Notes: generated by a model from the sequence alone, not told the origin. A stretch of 64,000 bases of DNA from Phascolomyces articulosus (GCA_025677815.1 JAIXMP010000010.1:1054001-1118000); one strand, 5' to 3'; positions 23,271 through 35,694 are shown, counted from the stretch's first letter. Made by a program: numbers and translations.

Positions 23271-24960
23271 ATGCTTATCAACTCTGCGTTTAAACGACGT
23301 CCTGCACTTTTACTATACTTGTGTCTTATCCTCCTTGCCGTTGTCTTTGTTATTCAACTTTTTTGGCATACGTTATTCAATGGTCGTGCTAAAGGTGTCT
23401 CTCACAAGTCTATCATCAATCATCCTAATTTAACACCTCCTTCTACCAATAATCATAATGGAACTAGCGTGAAAGCAGCTTTTGTTATTTTGACACGTAA
23501 CTCTGAATTGGATGGTGTAAGGCAGGCAATTCGGCAAATGGAAGCACGGTTCAACCACAAGTTTGGATATCCTTACGTGTTTTTAAACGACGAACCTTTC
23601 ACAGATGAGTTTAAAGAGTCGACCTCTAGTCTTACCAATGCAGAAACGAAGTATGGTATGTTTTTATATGTTTTCATAGTGATTGTTGTGTGTGTTGCAG
23701 AAGAAAGAAGAAAAAGCAGGAAGAAAAGGAAAAAAAAAGAGAAAGCGTTAGAATTGAGTCGATAATCATATAAACGGGGTCACCTAATGATAATAATGAG
23801 AATATAGGTCTTATCCCAAAAGAGCATTGGAGTTACCCTGATTGGATTGATATCGAAAAAGCAGATAAATCACGAAAAGCAATGGAGAAGGAAGGAATTA
23901 TCTATGGTGGAAGTGTATCCTATCGACATATGTGTCGGTAAGCAAAAACGAAGGCTGTGTGCGGATTTTAAAAAAGAGTATATGCTTATCTGACAACAAT
24001 TGAACTTTAAAAAAAATTCAGGTTTGAAAGTGGATTCTTTTATCGTCACCCACTTATGGAAGAGTATGACTATTACTGGTAAAGTTTCTTTTTTTGACGA
24101 TAAATTGACAAACGGAAGGACCCGATGAGATAATAAGAGAAAATCAAAAGGATAATAGAGTTTATTTATTGATTTTTATTTAGGCGAGTGGAACCGAACG
24201 TTGAATTCTATTGTGATTTAGATTATGACCCATTTCTTTATATGCAACAAAACAATAAGAAATATGGTAAACGTTGTTCTCAATTTTTTTTAAATAGTGA
24301 TAGGAAACTAATTTATTATGAAAAAAAAACATTACAGGCTGGACCATATCACTTTTAGAGTATCAAAAGACGATCCCTACTCTTTGGAATACCGTTCGAT
24401 CGTTTATGAAAAAATATCCGCAACATATACCAAGGAATAACATGTTGGATTTTGTTTCCAATACTGGAGGGTTTAGTTATAATTTATGCCATTTTTGGAG
24501 TAACTTTGAAATTGGTGATTTGAGGTTTTTACGTGGAGAAGCTTATAGTCAATTTTTTGACTATCTTGACCAAAGTGGTGGATTTTTCTATGAAAGGTAA
24601 TATATAAATAGTGAGGATAATTAGGATAGTTTACACTAATATATAATGAGTATAATCTAGATGGGGAGATGCACCGGTTCATTCCATTGCTGTATCCTTA
24701 TTTTTAAACAAGGATGAAATTCATTTCTTTGATGATATTGGTTACCGGCATGATGACTTTATGCATTGTCCTTCTGCAAGGGAGCTGCAGAAGAAATGCC
24801 ATTGTGATGCACATGCAGCGTTTGGTAAGAGAGAGAGATTTTTTATTTCATTCTATTCCATATTAACGATAGATGACTCATTTCTTGTTGCTGTTGTTGT
24901 CTTTTTACATATTTAGATTTGACAGAAAACTCATGTTTCCGAAGATGGGTTCAATTATAA
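23271..24960 (+). CDS. KTR/KRE2-family alpha-1,2-mannosyltransferase (GT15)
   Basis: Seven exons join in frame to 373 residues: 23271-23655, 23808-23937, 24022-24078, 24184-24266, 24338-24596, 24661-24824 and 24917-24960. It is a type II Golgi protein: a short basic tail ([11 protein letters not shown]), one membrane segment (residues about 12-32), a short stem, then the catalytic domain. GT15 motifs are present in order: [94 protein letters not shown] and [14 protein letters not shown]. The family uses GDP-mannose to extend O- and N-linked mannose chains on secreted proteins. All six introns are GT-AG and 71-152 nt. No key residue appears to be missing. Confidence 0.93.
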
Positions 24961-26499
24961 TTTATACTTTTATTTTATATAATAATAATATTAACTAATG
25001 GATTGTATATTTCAATAGTTAGTAATAGTAATTCAGGGTAAACACACTTCCACGCTATTATATGTATATTATATGATGATTATCTATTGATTTGGTTGGT
25101 GGGTGACGAAAAAGAAGGAAACACAATGAGATTGTATATAATTTTTCTTATCTTATCCAACACATGATAGCACCAATAAGACAAAGTTTGTGTGTTATGT
25201 ATATATTATTTTTGCATACGTATGAGAACTTATTTCTTTTTGTACGTGTTTTATAATACTTTTTGTTATAAATAAGTATTATATATAAACTGGATAATAA
25301 CGAGTTTTTTTTTTTCAATATATAAAAGAACAAAAAAGAAAAGCGAAAGCCGTTTTCAATCGCCAAGCTAAAAAGTAAAAAATAAGCGATAATTGGATCA
25401 TCTAATCAATTGAAAAGAAGGGGGGTTCATTATAAGATAAAATAAAGCAAGATCAATAACATCACCCTATTTTTTCAATACGTATAATATGCATCTTCTT
25501 TAACATTCTTTTGTATATAACATTTTCCCGAATAAATAAAAAAACAGGGATGCAGAAGAGAGATGCAGTGGGGAGAGAGTTTGTTGGTTATTATTATGGT
25601 TTATTAAGTTATACTATGATGGGACATTCTTTCCAGCTTAATTTTTTCAGAGATAAGCAAGCAAAAGAGGGGAGAGAAGAACGAGTCGGGAGCATTCGGG
25701 TTGGCTGCTTTTTCTACCTTTTTTTTTTTCTTTTTTTTTTTGCAAACAAAAACGTTAATCTATAGTCAAGAAGAAGAGTAAAATAAGAAGGGCGTTATAT
25801 AAGGAAGAAGAAGATCTCGATTAATAAATAAATAATGACTCTATGGGAACCTTATTAATTATCAATCAACATCATCATTATCCATCCCATATATTCTTTA
25901 TCAGTGTTGGTAGTACATGAATACTTGCCAACTTGAAAATATTTGGACCAGTCATATGTGATGATTGATAAAGGCATATAAAAGGATCCCAAAAGGAGAA
26001 ATAGCGGTGTACAAAAACAGAGGCGATCCCGGTCAACCCTTCTGTTTGGGATTGGATTGGATTGGTTAATAAAGGTGTTGTTATGCTTCTTACCTACTTA
26101 TTACTATAAGGTACGTAACAGTATTTATGCGTGTGTTTGCTTACATATTTTTAAAGTAAGGAAACAACTTCCGAAAGAGAATTTATTTTATTATTTTAAT
26201 TATTTATTTTATAGTAGAATTCAGTTTTTATATGCGTTTTTGTTACTTTTTGCTGATTCTTTTTGTTGCTGCTTGTTACTTGCTTGTTTTTTGCTTCGCT
26301 TTTTTCTCTTTTTTTCTCTCTCTTTCCCTCTTCTCTTTTTCTTTTATTTCTTCCTCTTTTCTCCTACTATTATTACTTCTCCTTCTTCTTATTCTACTTC
26401 TTTAACGAAAAAGAATAAAGCATATATATACGAAACCTATTTAGGAAGCGAAAAACAAGTTGTTAAATCAATTTCTTTTCTTTTCCCATTATATCATTG

Positions 26500-26541
<42 letters not shown>

Positions 26542-26607
26542 GACGATTACTCTATTATCACTTTATTATTTCTCTTATAACCCGTTGTCGTCACCATCAT
26601 CATCATT
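24961..26607. other. intergenic, long leader region of the GATA-factor gene
   Basis: The first half is AT-rich 3' flank. From about 26225 to 26400 there is an extended C/T-rich tract. It is followed by an AT dinucleotide run of about 34 bases (26500-26535), just before the GATA-factor start. The region probably holds a long 5' leader or promoter. Open frames across the tract are Phe/Leu-rich by composition and not taken as genes. Confidence 0.45.
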
Positions 26608-29600
26608 ATGTCTTCTCCTTCAAACACAACAACAAATCTTACATCATCAACAGCACAATCCAAAAAATCACAAAAGAACATTCAATCCGTTGCAGACAAG
26701 TTACTTTCTGAGTCATTATTTTCACCTAAAAAAACAACCACTCGAAGGCAACGACGACGAAATAAAAAACAAGAAGATCAGAAAAAAGAACAACAAGAGG
26801 ACGTGGCTATTGATGATGATGACGAGGATGATGAAGATACAGAGAGTACCCATTCCGATGATTCACAAAAAAAAGATCCACTGGCAACCAAAGTGTGGCG
26901 CATGTATACAAAAGCCAAAGACACTTTACCCAATGGTGCCCGTATGGAAAACTTGACTTGGCGTATGATGGCCATGACGCTTAAACAAAAAAATGCTGAG
27001 GCAGAAAAGGCTGCTACTGATGCAGTAGTCCAAGCTCAAGTTCAAGCTCAAGTTCAAGCGACACAAACACATACAGAAGAATCAAGTTATCATGAGGACA
27101 ATGATATGTATGACGAAGGAGAAGCCATGGCCATTGATCATGATGAGGATGATATTGATGATTCAGCTCATAACAATCATAATGAATATCATCAATATCA
27201 TGGTTATGTCCCTACTGCGGCCATCACAATTGAACACCAACGAACATCACCACCACCTGCAGATGATACAACAGCATTATTATCCTCTTCAGCTCCACCG
27301 TATATGATGGATTTTTTAAGAGAAAATTTGGAATTGCCTCCAGAACCAAGAAATGTCATGGTGTCTGGAAGTACACGTGCATCTTCTTCTACAGAAGATA
27401 TTCACCATTGCACAGTATGTATTTTCTTTTTAATAAACTCTTCTATTATAATTATCCATTATACTGATCTTTTTATAATTACTACTACTTAGCCTGCGAA
27501 ACGTCGAGCAGAATATTCACCACGGCTTTCAGCTGCAGAACAACCCCATCACATGGGCACCAACACGAGTTCGGGGGGCTATGTATTTACTGCTGATGCC
27601 ATGGTCGAAGCGCCAATGAGTTCACCTTATGGATCACGCGAGTTAAGTCAATCTGTTCCCTCACTAAATCCCTCGTTTCCTTTTACACAACACCCAAATC
27701 ATCATAATCGGACTGTCATTGGAAACCCGCTTTATCAGTCGTTGACGACGACCACGCCTATTCCTGGACCCAGCTTATCAGCTCAAACAGCGCTTTTACA
27801 TCATCAGCAACAGATAGATCCTTATAGAAAATCACCACCCGCAAATGCTTCACCTCCATTTTATTTTGCGGATATGACTTCTCCTAGTTCTACTGTGTCT
27901 ACACCTACAACAGAAAACCCTACACCCGTTTCATCTTTATCATTGCAACAACACCATCCTCCTACGAATCATTCAACTCCACCATCCTTTAATCCTGGTA
28001 GTCTTAGTTTTGAAGATCTCTTATCAATTTACTATCCTGACCAATCACCTTCAACACAACAGCAACAGCAATCAAATCGACAACAACGGGGGTCTTCTCC
28101 ATTATCCACAACAACACAGCAAAGTGATCCTTATGATTCTACAGGATTATTAGATCTTCAATCAATGCATCTTACTTCTGGCAATGCCCCACCTTCTTCT
28201 TCCATAGATGAATATCCAGAACCAGCAACCACTACTACTGCTGGCGGTAGTAGCGATATTACTACGACTACTACGCCAACAACAATAGCACAGGGATCAG
28301 CACCAGCGGAAAAGTCGAATTCAACTTTTACGAGTAATAACAACAATAATAATACACAATCATCAACCACACCACCAACAGGAGGATCCATGTTACATCA
28401 ACAAAAAATGACACAAAACAAGACCAAATGTACAAATTGTGGTACAACAACAACGTAAATATATAAATATATAAAACATGTTGATGTTAAAGTTAATTCT
28501 CATACTAAACAAAAAAAATTATATCCATCTTTTTAGACCATTATGGCGAAGGAATCCAGCAGGGCAACCGCTTTGTAATGCATGTGGGTTGTTTTTAAAA
28601 CTTCACGGCGTGGTCCGGCCGCTCAGTCTTAAAACGGATATTATTAAGAAACGAAATCGAAATAGTAGTGCAAGTAATAGTGCAGTTGCAGGAGGAAATA
28701 ATACTGTTGGCGGTGCCAGAGGCAAATCAAAACAACGTGCAGTGATTGCTTCTCCTCCTGATCATCAACATCCGCAAGATTCATCTACTGCTGGTGCTAC
28801 CCCATTACGACCAGCGATTGCTTCAAATAATGGTGATGGTATGTCTATCAATATTGCTCCAAATACTAACTATCGTTCAACGCCACGACCCATTAATATA
28901 TCACCAGCAAATGCTACAGGAACAACAACACCATCCTTTAACAGTACAAGTAATTCGAGTAATAATAATAATAATAGTACAAGTGCAAGTGCGGCTCGTC
29001 GTAAACGACGTGTATCTGCTTATTCATCCACATCTAATACACCTGAATCCAACAATAATAACACTTTATCTTCTTCACCGACACAACAACATCATCCGCT
29101 GCCATTGACATGGGCATCCACTATTACTGCAGGCAACCAACCAAATAAAATGGCATCATATCCACCTCCAGCACCGCCTTCTTCTTCTTCTTCTTCCTCA
29201 TCACGTCCTTCATCTCAAACAACCACTCCTTCTCCACCGCATTGGGATTCCATGGCTGCTCAACAAGCTCAACAAGCAGGATTACCACCTGCCATTTACT
29301 CTGTATTAGAATCCATCGGAGTTCATTTGAATAGTTTACCAGCTGAAGTCCTGCCATTGATTGCATCTGCTGCAAACTATCATGCAATGAATAAACAGCG
29401 ACAACGACAACAACAGCAAAGACAACAGCCTTCACCGAATAATAATGAATTGGCCGCATTCATGCACCATGTGTACCAACAACAACAACAACAACAACAA
29501 TTAGGATCACATGTATCTACATCTCCTCACTCTACCGGTACCTCCTCCTCCTCTTCTTCCCCTCCAACGTATATACCATCCTATGACTCATTTCATCACC

Positions 29601-29626
29601 CACCCCCTCCAAGTTCTTCTGCTTAA
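26608..29626 (+). CDS. GATA zinc-finger transcription factor, AreA/Nit2/Gln3 class
   Basis: Three exons (26608-27414, 27493-28454, 28537-29626) join in frame to 952 residues. A DUF1752-type N-terminal motif lies at residues 92-128 ([20 protein letters not shown] then NLTWRMMAM). This motif is typical of fungal nitrogen-regulatory GATA factors. The single GATA finger is C-X2-C-X17-C-X2-C (Cys 582, 585, 603 and 606), with [20 protein letters not shown] and a basic tail IIKKRNR. The second intron splits the finger loop. Long Ser/Thr/Gln/Asn/His-rich stretches surround it, including polyGln near the C-terminus. By family, it binds GATA sites and activates genes for using poor nitrogen sources. 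A C-terminal Nmr-binding end like that of AreA is not evident. The closest neighbour is an amino-acid transporter gene on the same strand. Confidence 0.9.
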
Positions 29627-30395
29627 AGAAACTTCATACTGTTGTTTTTCCTCATTATTATAATTATTACTTTTTTGTAAAATAAATTTATTTTTACATA
29701 TATGAGCAAATCCAATTTTATTTATATATACCGTATCATACAACAACATATATACAAACAAATGAATAAAAAATATCCAAAAAGGTTATATGTCTCATTA
29801 TAATAACTATTAAAAATATTCTTATGTCAATTGTTACAAACCTTGGTTTGTTTCTATAGTAAACAAAAAGTAAATTACATTTCAAAACAAAATTATTTCA
29901 GGGTGACAAAAAATAATCAAAACAAAATGCTTGTGCACAATAAAAACAACACGCTCTTTTTTTTTTTTTTTTGATCGCCCGCAGTATATTATATATAATT
30001 TGACTCATGGGTGCATTATTATAATAGATACTAGGTGTATTTACACTTCATTGGTTAGTAAAATAAGATTGTGTTTTTATCTTGCATGTAGTAAATAACT
30101 ACTACGTCAAGTAAAATAAGGAGGAGGAAAAATGTTTCTTGTTCTCTTTCCTTTCAATGATTGGTTCTATCTCTACTTTTTGGGCATGAAAAATCCCTTA
30201 TTATGAAAATTTGTGAATCAAATATCGAATATTTCCCTTTCTGGATTGCTTACCACGAATTACTACTATCAACTACTTATTAGTAACCTCCGATATCAAC
30301 AAATTATTCCTATTTAAGTTTCACATTTTCATATATTTCTTCTCACTCTTTTTTTCTAATTTCTTTATCTTTTTTTTCTTTCTCCCAACCCATAA
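29627..30395. other. intergenic between GATA factor and AAAP transporter genes
   Basis: AT-rich DNA with a poly-T run at about 29957-29972 and a CT-rich stretch just before the transporter start. No gene is supported. GATA-core sequences occur but are too common at this base composition to call sites. Confidence 0.4.
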
Positions 30396-30986
30396 ATGCA
30401 TTCACAACCACCATTTCATTCTTACGACTCGATACCACATCATCATCATCAACAACAACAGGACCTTGATTTACTTCAATCGGATCAACCTGGATATGGT
30501 ACTCGAAACATTGTTGAAGTTTCATTTAATATGGTGAATGCTACAGTCGGCGCAGGTGTAATAGGATTACCATTGGCTCTTTTACTTGCAGGATTTATCA
30601 ATGGTATTCTTTTATCCATCATGGTGGCTCTATTGACATTCGCTGCTGTCTATGGCATGATTTTGGCGGGTCAACGAGTGGGTGTTTATAAATTTGCAGC
30701 ATTGGGTGAACACGTCATGGGTCGATTCGGTTTTCATACATTAAACTTGATGTTATTTATTCAATCGGCAGGAAGTGTTGTAAGCTACTTTATTTGTAAG
30801 TTGAATATTTTATATAGAGATCCAAGAAGAAAAATGTTGTTTTGAAACTAATCGATGTGATTATTATAATAACAATTTACAGTGGTTGCCGATACGCTTC
30901 CTATCTTGCTGAAATTATATTTACCAGACGAATATAGATATCTTTCTAACCGTACACTCGTGACTGTGATGATTGCAATATTTGTG

Positions 30987-31017
<31 letters not shown>

Positions 31018-32228
31018 ATTTCAAGTGATGTGTCATTTATGTTAATGGGAGGACAACAACAATAACAACCAAGATATGCCTACTATATACACGAATCGAA
31101 CGAACTAACTAAATAAATAATGATGATGATAGATTTTCCCACTCAATATACCCAGATCCATAGGTGCATTAGCATCTTGGTCCACGTTGTCTGTTTTATT
31201 ACTTCCTGTCATGATTCTTAGCGTACTCATTCGAGCACCTGCATACTCTACCATGCATGATGCTCCATTGACCATGTGGGGCACAGACCCTGTGTCCGCT
31301 ATAGGTATCATGTCCTTTGCTTTGGTATGTTCTCAAGTGGCCTTTAATAATTATTTATCACAACGAAATCAATCTTCCACCGCATGGGGATGTACCACTG
31401 GCCTTTCCACATTTATCAGTTGGACGGTTTCCATCACATTTGCTATTATTGGTTATTTGTGCTTTGGAAAAGATGTAGAATCGAATATTTTCGCCAATTT
31501 CCCGGAAAATGATAACGTGATCAATATAGGTCGTTTGTCACTTGGCTTGTCCATGGTACTGACAGTTCCGTAAGTTCATTATAATAATAGTAATGAGAAC
31601 GTTCATCCTTATTTTTTGACACATTTTCACATACACACAAGACATTTATCATGGAGCCCCTTAAAAATAGTTGGGGGAGGGAGAGAAAAATAAAACGGTT
31701 AAACTTATCATTTATAATAATAGAATGGCATTTTATCCAGCACGCGATGCAGTACAAAAATCACTCGGATTTGAGACCGCAGAAAAACAACCAACCACAT
31801 TTCAGCATTATGGCGTTACAATTGTCCTTTTTGTTGTCTTTTTATTCTTTGGTATAACTGTAAGGTCACTCGGAAAAGTCTATTCTGTCGTAGGTGGATT
31901 TGCTTCTGCTTATCTTGCTTATATGATGCCAGCTATGGCTTATATCGGCGCGTTTCATCCAAATTGGCTTCCGTGGAACAATCATTCTTACTTTTTGGGT
32001 TTCTTTGGTTGCTCCAAATCTGCGGACTTGGTCCAACAACAAGAAGGTGAAGAGGAAGAACACCAACAAGACTCTATTGCACAACAACAATCTTTACTTA
32101 TCAAGGATGATGAGACAGCTATTATTGTACTACCTAAACGAAAATTATGGCTTGATCTAAGTAGTATTATCCTTCTTGGGTTTGGTTCCATTGTCATGGT
32201 ATTCACTGCCATGAAGGCATTCGATTAA
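30396..32228 (+). CDS. amino-acid transporter, AAAP family (Avt/SLC38-like)
   Basis: Four exons (30396-30795, 30883-30986, 31133-31569, 31724-32228) join in frame to 481 residues. A short His/Gln-rich N-tail precedes the first membrane segment. That segment has the AAAP signature VEVSFNMVNATVGAGVIGLP. Further segments include FNNYLSQRNQSSTAWG and TVSITFAIIGYLCFGKDVES, and about 11 membrane spans are predicted by eye. An acidic Glu/Gln-rich loop (about residues 415-435) lies before the last span. Family members move neutral amino acids across vacuolar or plasma membranes. This topology is closest to the Avt5/6/7-SLC38 branch, by inference. The donor of intron 2 runs directly into a GT repeat. 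The gene lies downstream of the nitrogen-type GATA factor on the same strand. Confidence 0.88.
30987..31018 (+). repeat. GT microsatellite that includes a splice donor
   Basis: A run of about 15 GT units begins inside the 5' splice site of the transporter's second intron (GTATGTGTGT...). Repeat-length changes here would alter bases next to the donor. Confidence 0.8.
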
Positions 32229-32518
32229 TTTTTATTTTTTTTTGATGATCCTCCTTTTACACTTCCAAAGACTCTCCTTCTGCTTATAATAATTTCCTTT
32301 TTATTTTTCTCCGTGTTTTACAAATATATACAAAAATCATTGCGCATGTCGTCGTCATACCCCAACTTATAAATATTTTTGAAACAATTTGTAGATAACT
32401 ATTACCACACACACACATAAACAACTCTTCCTCTCTTTTATTAAATTTTACTCTTTTTTTTTTTTACTCACAATCCTCAGCATCAAAATAACAAACAAAA
32501 AAGCGAATAAAGTTTATA

Positions 32519-32554
<36 letters not shown>

Positions 32555-34452
32555 TACGTCATTAGAAAATCTTCTTTTTTCGTCCATTTTGCTCTATTTT
32601 CTTCTATTTCAGATTATTAGTTTATAATACATACTCTAGCGGCTATTCATCTGATAAATACAAGCAACAGTAATAATGATGGAACGCCACCAAACATGTT
32701 CACTATAAAATCCGTGAGAAAAAAAATAAAGTGATATTAAACATTTAAGTCTTGTGGCGATTGTTCTCTCTTTTTTGTTACTGTTTTTATCCTGAACTCG
32801 GTTACTTTCCTTTCTAGTGAAGATGGTTCAATATTATCTTTCATCTGTTACCATCTATTACTATTACGTATTTACATAATAGTAATAATAAAATACATAT
32901 CATATCTATTGTCTCCGTAAATTACTCAAGATGTTTGGGGATCCATCATCATCTTGTTGAATATTCCATTTTGTTTTATATATTATTATTATTATTATTA
33001 TTAAGGAATAAATACATTGGGTATATATTATCTCTTTTCATCCGTACATCACATTTTCTGTCCATGTCGTGTTACCATCAAAATAATACAAATAGTTTGA
33101 CAGGCAGGGGGGGTTCCTCTTTCAGGAGAAATCTCAAACAGTATGAGCGTATATTATTATAATGATATGATAACTAAATGGATGGATTGTGCATAGCAAT
33201 ATAGTAATAGAAAATCTATCCTTTGTTAGAACGAATATTAATCGTTGTTCAATACTATTTCTTGCTATAAATTATTCACGAAAAGTTTTTTTTTTTTTTT
33301 TCCATCAAGTCATATTATACTATAGCAGAATATTCTTCTAAAACAAATGATCGGTTGTACACTGTCAAAAAACAGTCTAATTGATCCCATATCATGATGT
33401 TTTTGAAAAGAAATCACATGTTATTCACGGAACCTTTATAAATATTTCTAGACTTATCATACAGTTTGTTACGATTCAATCCAATAGATAGATGAATTGA
33501 TATGAGTGACTCTTTCCGATATTGTTATTGTGTATTGTTTACATTATCGATAGATACCACACATTTGGTTATATAGAGAGTAATAATAACTCATGTTGTT
33601 CTTAATGTAGTATTATTGTATATATAGAACCCTCCTTACTTTATAATAATATGCCACCACCTGTTGAGTGAATAGAGTGAAACAAATAGAGACAAAAGTG
33701 ACCAACAATAAATCATATGTGAATCATTTTTATTTCAACACGCGACGAGATAATGTACCATTTTTATACGTAGCATATGAATTAATTTGGGTAATATTCC
33801 AATATTTAAGAAAGGTTTGTAACTTATATGATATTGTTTGGGATATCACCTTTCATAGTATTCCGTCATTTATATATAAAATAACAAAAGTAGATACATT
33901 ATTTCATTTGCAACTATTTTTGGTACATTCCTTCCTCTCTCATAAACACAGTTGCAAAGTCCGAATAATAAAACCGCCGTGGTTTCTTTCATGCAAGCTG
34001 TTGCCAAATGTGTGTAACTATATATGTAAATACTACTCCTAATTCTATAGACGATAGTCTATAACATTGAAAACCACCGATGATGGTAAATGAAACCAAA
34101 AGACGGAAAATCCCGAATTATATATAGGGTAGGATAGTTTCTCACTCGCTCTCTTTTTTGTTGTAATTCTTTTCTTTCAATTTATTAATCAATATAAAAA
34201 GAAAAAGGAAATAGATTTATAAAATACATGACTAATTTTATATTTTGAAAAAAAAAGTAGGAGAAAAAGAGAAAAAAAAGTGGGAAGTTTTAGTGGGGTA
34301 AAAAAAAAAATCTCAAACTTTTCTCTGGTTTATTAATGGGATAAAAGAAGAACTTGTGACTCTTAATCTTTTTTAATTGCGTGATTTTTATATTGCATAA
34401 AAACTTCCTTCTTATTTTTGTATTTCTTCTTTTTATATATTATCTACTTACT
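32229..34452. other. intergenic, AT-rich
   Basis: There is a simple AT run at about 32524-32551, ATT repeats near 32982-33002 and a poly-T run at 33286-33301. One frame stays open from 33668 to 34042 (124 codons) but is rich in Tyr/Phe/Ile/Asn with no domain or splice context, so it was not taken. No gene is supported. Confidence 0.45.
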
Positions 34453-34906
34453 ATGGCACGGTCACTTGTATCATCAAAAAAAGGTGCTCTATACTGGTAA
34501 TTATCATTATCATTGTTATTATTGTGATAGATAATAGTAGATGATCCATCCATGTATATATGAATACTGATAATTACATGATCCTTATTTAGGGCTCTTC
34601 CTCTTACAGTCGTAGCAGCTGGTACAGCTTATGGTATTCGTCATTTTCGATTACGACCTACACAGCATCCAATTCCATTAGTTACATCTGCTGAAACACC
34701 AGAAGAAGCAAAACAGTTGGAACGTGTTCGTGAGGAATGGAGAGAACGTAATGGTGGTATTGGATTGAAAGATGTCAGGCAAGTATATTCTGATGATATT
34801 TAATTGAAAAAAGAATGATGATGATACCAGTAAATACTATATAGATTAACGAAATATACTTCTTTATTATTCATATAAATATAGTCGAAGTGGTGGTGGT
34901 GTATGA
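34453..34906 (+). CDS. small one-TM protein, probably mitochondrial, with a GC-AG intron
   Basis: Three exons (34453-34496, 34593-34778, 34885-34906) join in frame to 83 residues. The N-terminus is basic and Ser-rich without acids (MARSLVSSKKGALYW). A hydrophobic segment (ALPLTVVAAGTAYGI), an Arg-rich turn, then a charged segment (EEAKQLERVREEWRERNGGI) follow. The last exon encodes SRSGGGV. The second intron uses a GC donor (AG|GCAAGT) with an ordinary AG acceptor. Without this splice the frame would end ten codons after the donor in unrelated residues. Small fungal mitochondrial inner-membrane proteins often have this plan, with a targeting-like start and one membrane span. I do not recognise a named family, and the location is inference. 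Confidence 0.65.
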
Positions 34907-35439
34907 TATAATGAAATATTTTTTTTCTTGGGGGAAATGATATTCTTCCCACACAAACAACAACACGAAGTAACGTAACCATCATGATGATCAAATTTTT
35001 AACAAACAATTCATATAATAACAATAATAATTACTCTGCACTTTTTAATTTTTCTTGTCATTTCCATTCAATTGGAATAGTTCGAACATTTGTACGATAA
35101 AAAAAAACCATTTACATACATACATATATATATATATATATCTTTTATTACAAAAGAAAAAATCAAACAGTAGCTTTTTTTTTGTGCCATAATTATTGCA
35201 TAAAAAATATATTGACAAATAACCTTTCTCACGCCTTCCTTTTAAAACACTTTTTGGGGATTAATTATTGTGGGGATTCCTGTTATTAGTTAGAAAGACA
35301 AGGTGTTGGTTTTGGACTCCTCTTTTTTTTGAATACACTAATAAGCCTAAAAGGATGTAACTTATTAAACAACAACTCGGCAAAAAGTATTTGCGTAAAA
35401 AGAATATTTTTATTTATCATTTACTTAATTAAAAAAAGA
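34907..35439. other. intergenic
   Basis: This is the 3' flank of the small gene and the downstream side of the snoRNA. It has an AT repeat at about 35123-35141. Seven A on the plus strand (35431-35437) read as T7 at the snoRNA 3' end. Nothing else is seen. Confidence 0.4.
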
Positions 35440-35652
35440 GGCCATCAGACCACAGCATCTTCCGTGCCACGCTCTGGAATAGAAACGGGCGAGATCATCA
35501 ACTATTAGAAGTGCCCCGAAGGAACCGCATCTAATACACTTCACTCTAAGGAAGGGCTGTCACCGGTCATCGTCTAGCCTGAGATGTGTGTCTAGTTTAA
35601 GAAACGTAGACTGGTTATGTACTGCATACAGATCCTGTAGAGTACGGTCACT
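35440..35652 (-). ncRNA. U3-like box C/D snoRNA
   Basis: A block on the minus strand, more GC-rich than its flanks, has the 3' architecture of U3 snoRNA. In transcript order: box C' GATGA (35571-35567); box B AGAGTGAAG (35547-35539); a stem TATTAGA/TCTAATA closing straight onto box C TGATGATC (35500-35493); and box D GTCTGA (35450-35445) close to the 3' end. B/C and C'/D are the two kink-turn motifs of U3, and bases flanking C' and D can pair (CC..CAGC with GCTG.GG). The length of about 213 nt matches U3. A TATAAATA box lies about 35 bases upstream of the inferred 5' end. The 5' domain keeps GACCGTACTCTACAGGATC. It lacks the usual box A continuation ATTTCTATAG. U3 guides early 18S rRNA processing. 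It could be a variant or a decayed copy. Confidence 0.7.
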
Positions 35653-35686
35653 AAAGAAAAAATTCGAGGGTCTTGGGAATAGCCTC

Positions 35687-35694
35687 TATTTATA
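35687..35694 (-). promoter_or_regulatory. TATA box of the U3-like snoRNA
   Basis: TATAAATA reads on the minus strand, about 35 bases before the predicted RNA start. It is the best TATA element near the structured block and supports transcription on the minus strand. Confidence 0.55.

Noticed and set aside
26057..26500. 147-codon open frame before the GATA factor
   Set aside because: It runs through a C/T-rich tract, so the Leu/Phe/Ser runs are compositional. It is better explained as leader or promoter of the GATA gene.
33668..34042. 124-codon open frame on the plus strand
   Set aside because: Composition is Tyr/Phe/Ile/Asn-heavy as expected from AT-rich DNA. There is no domain, no splice context and no credible promoter.
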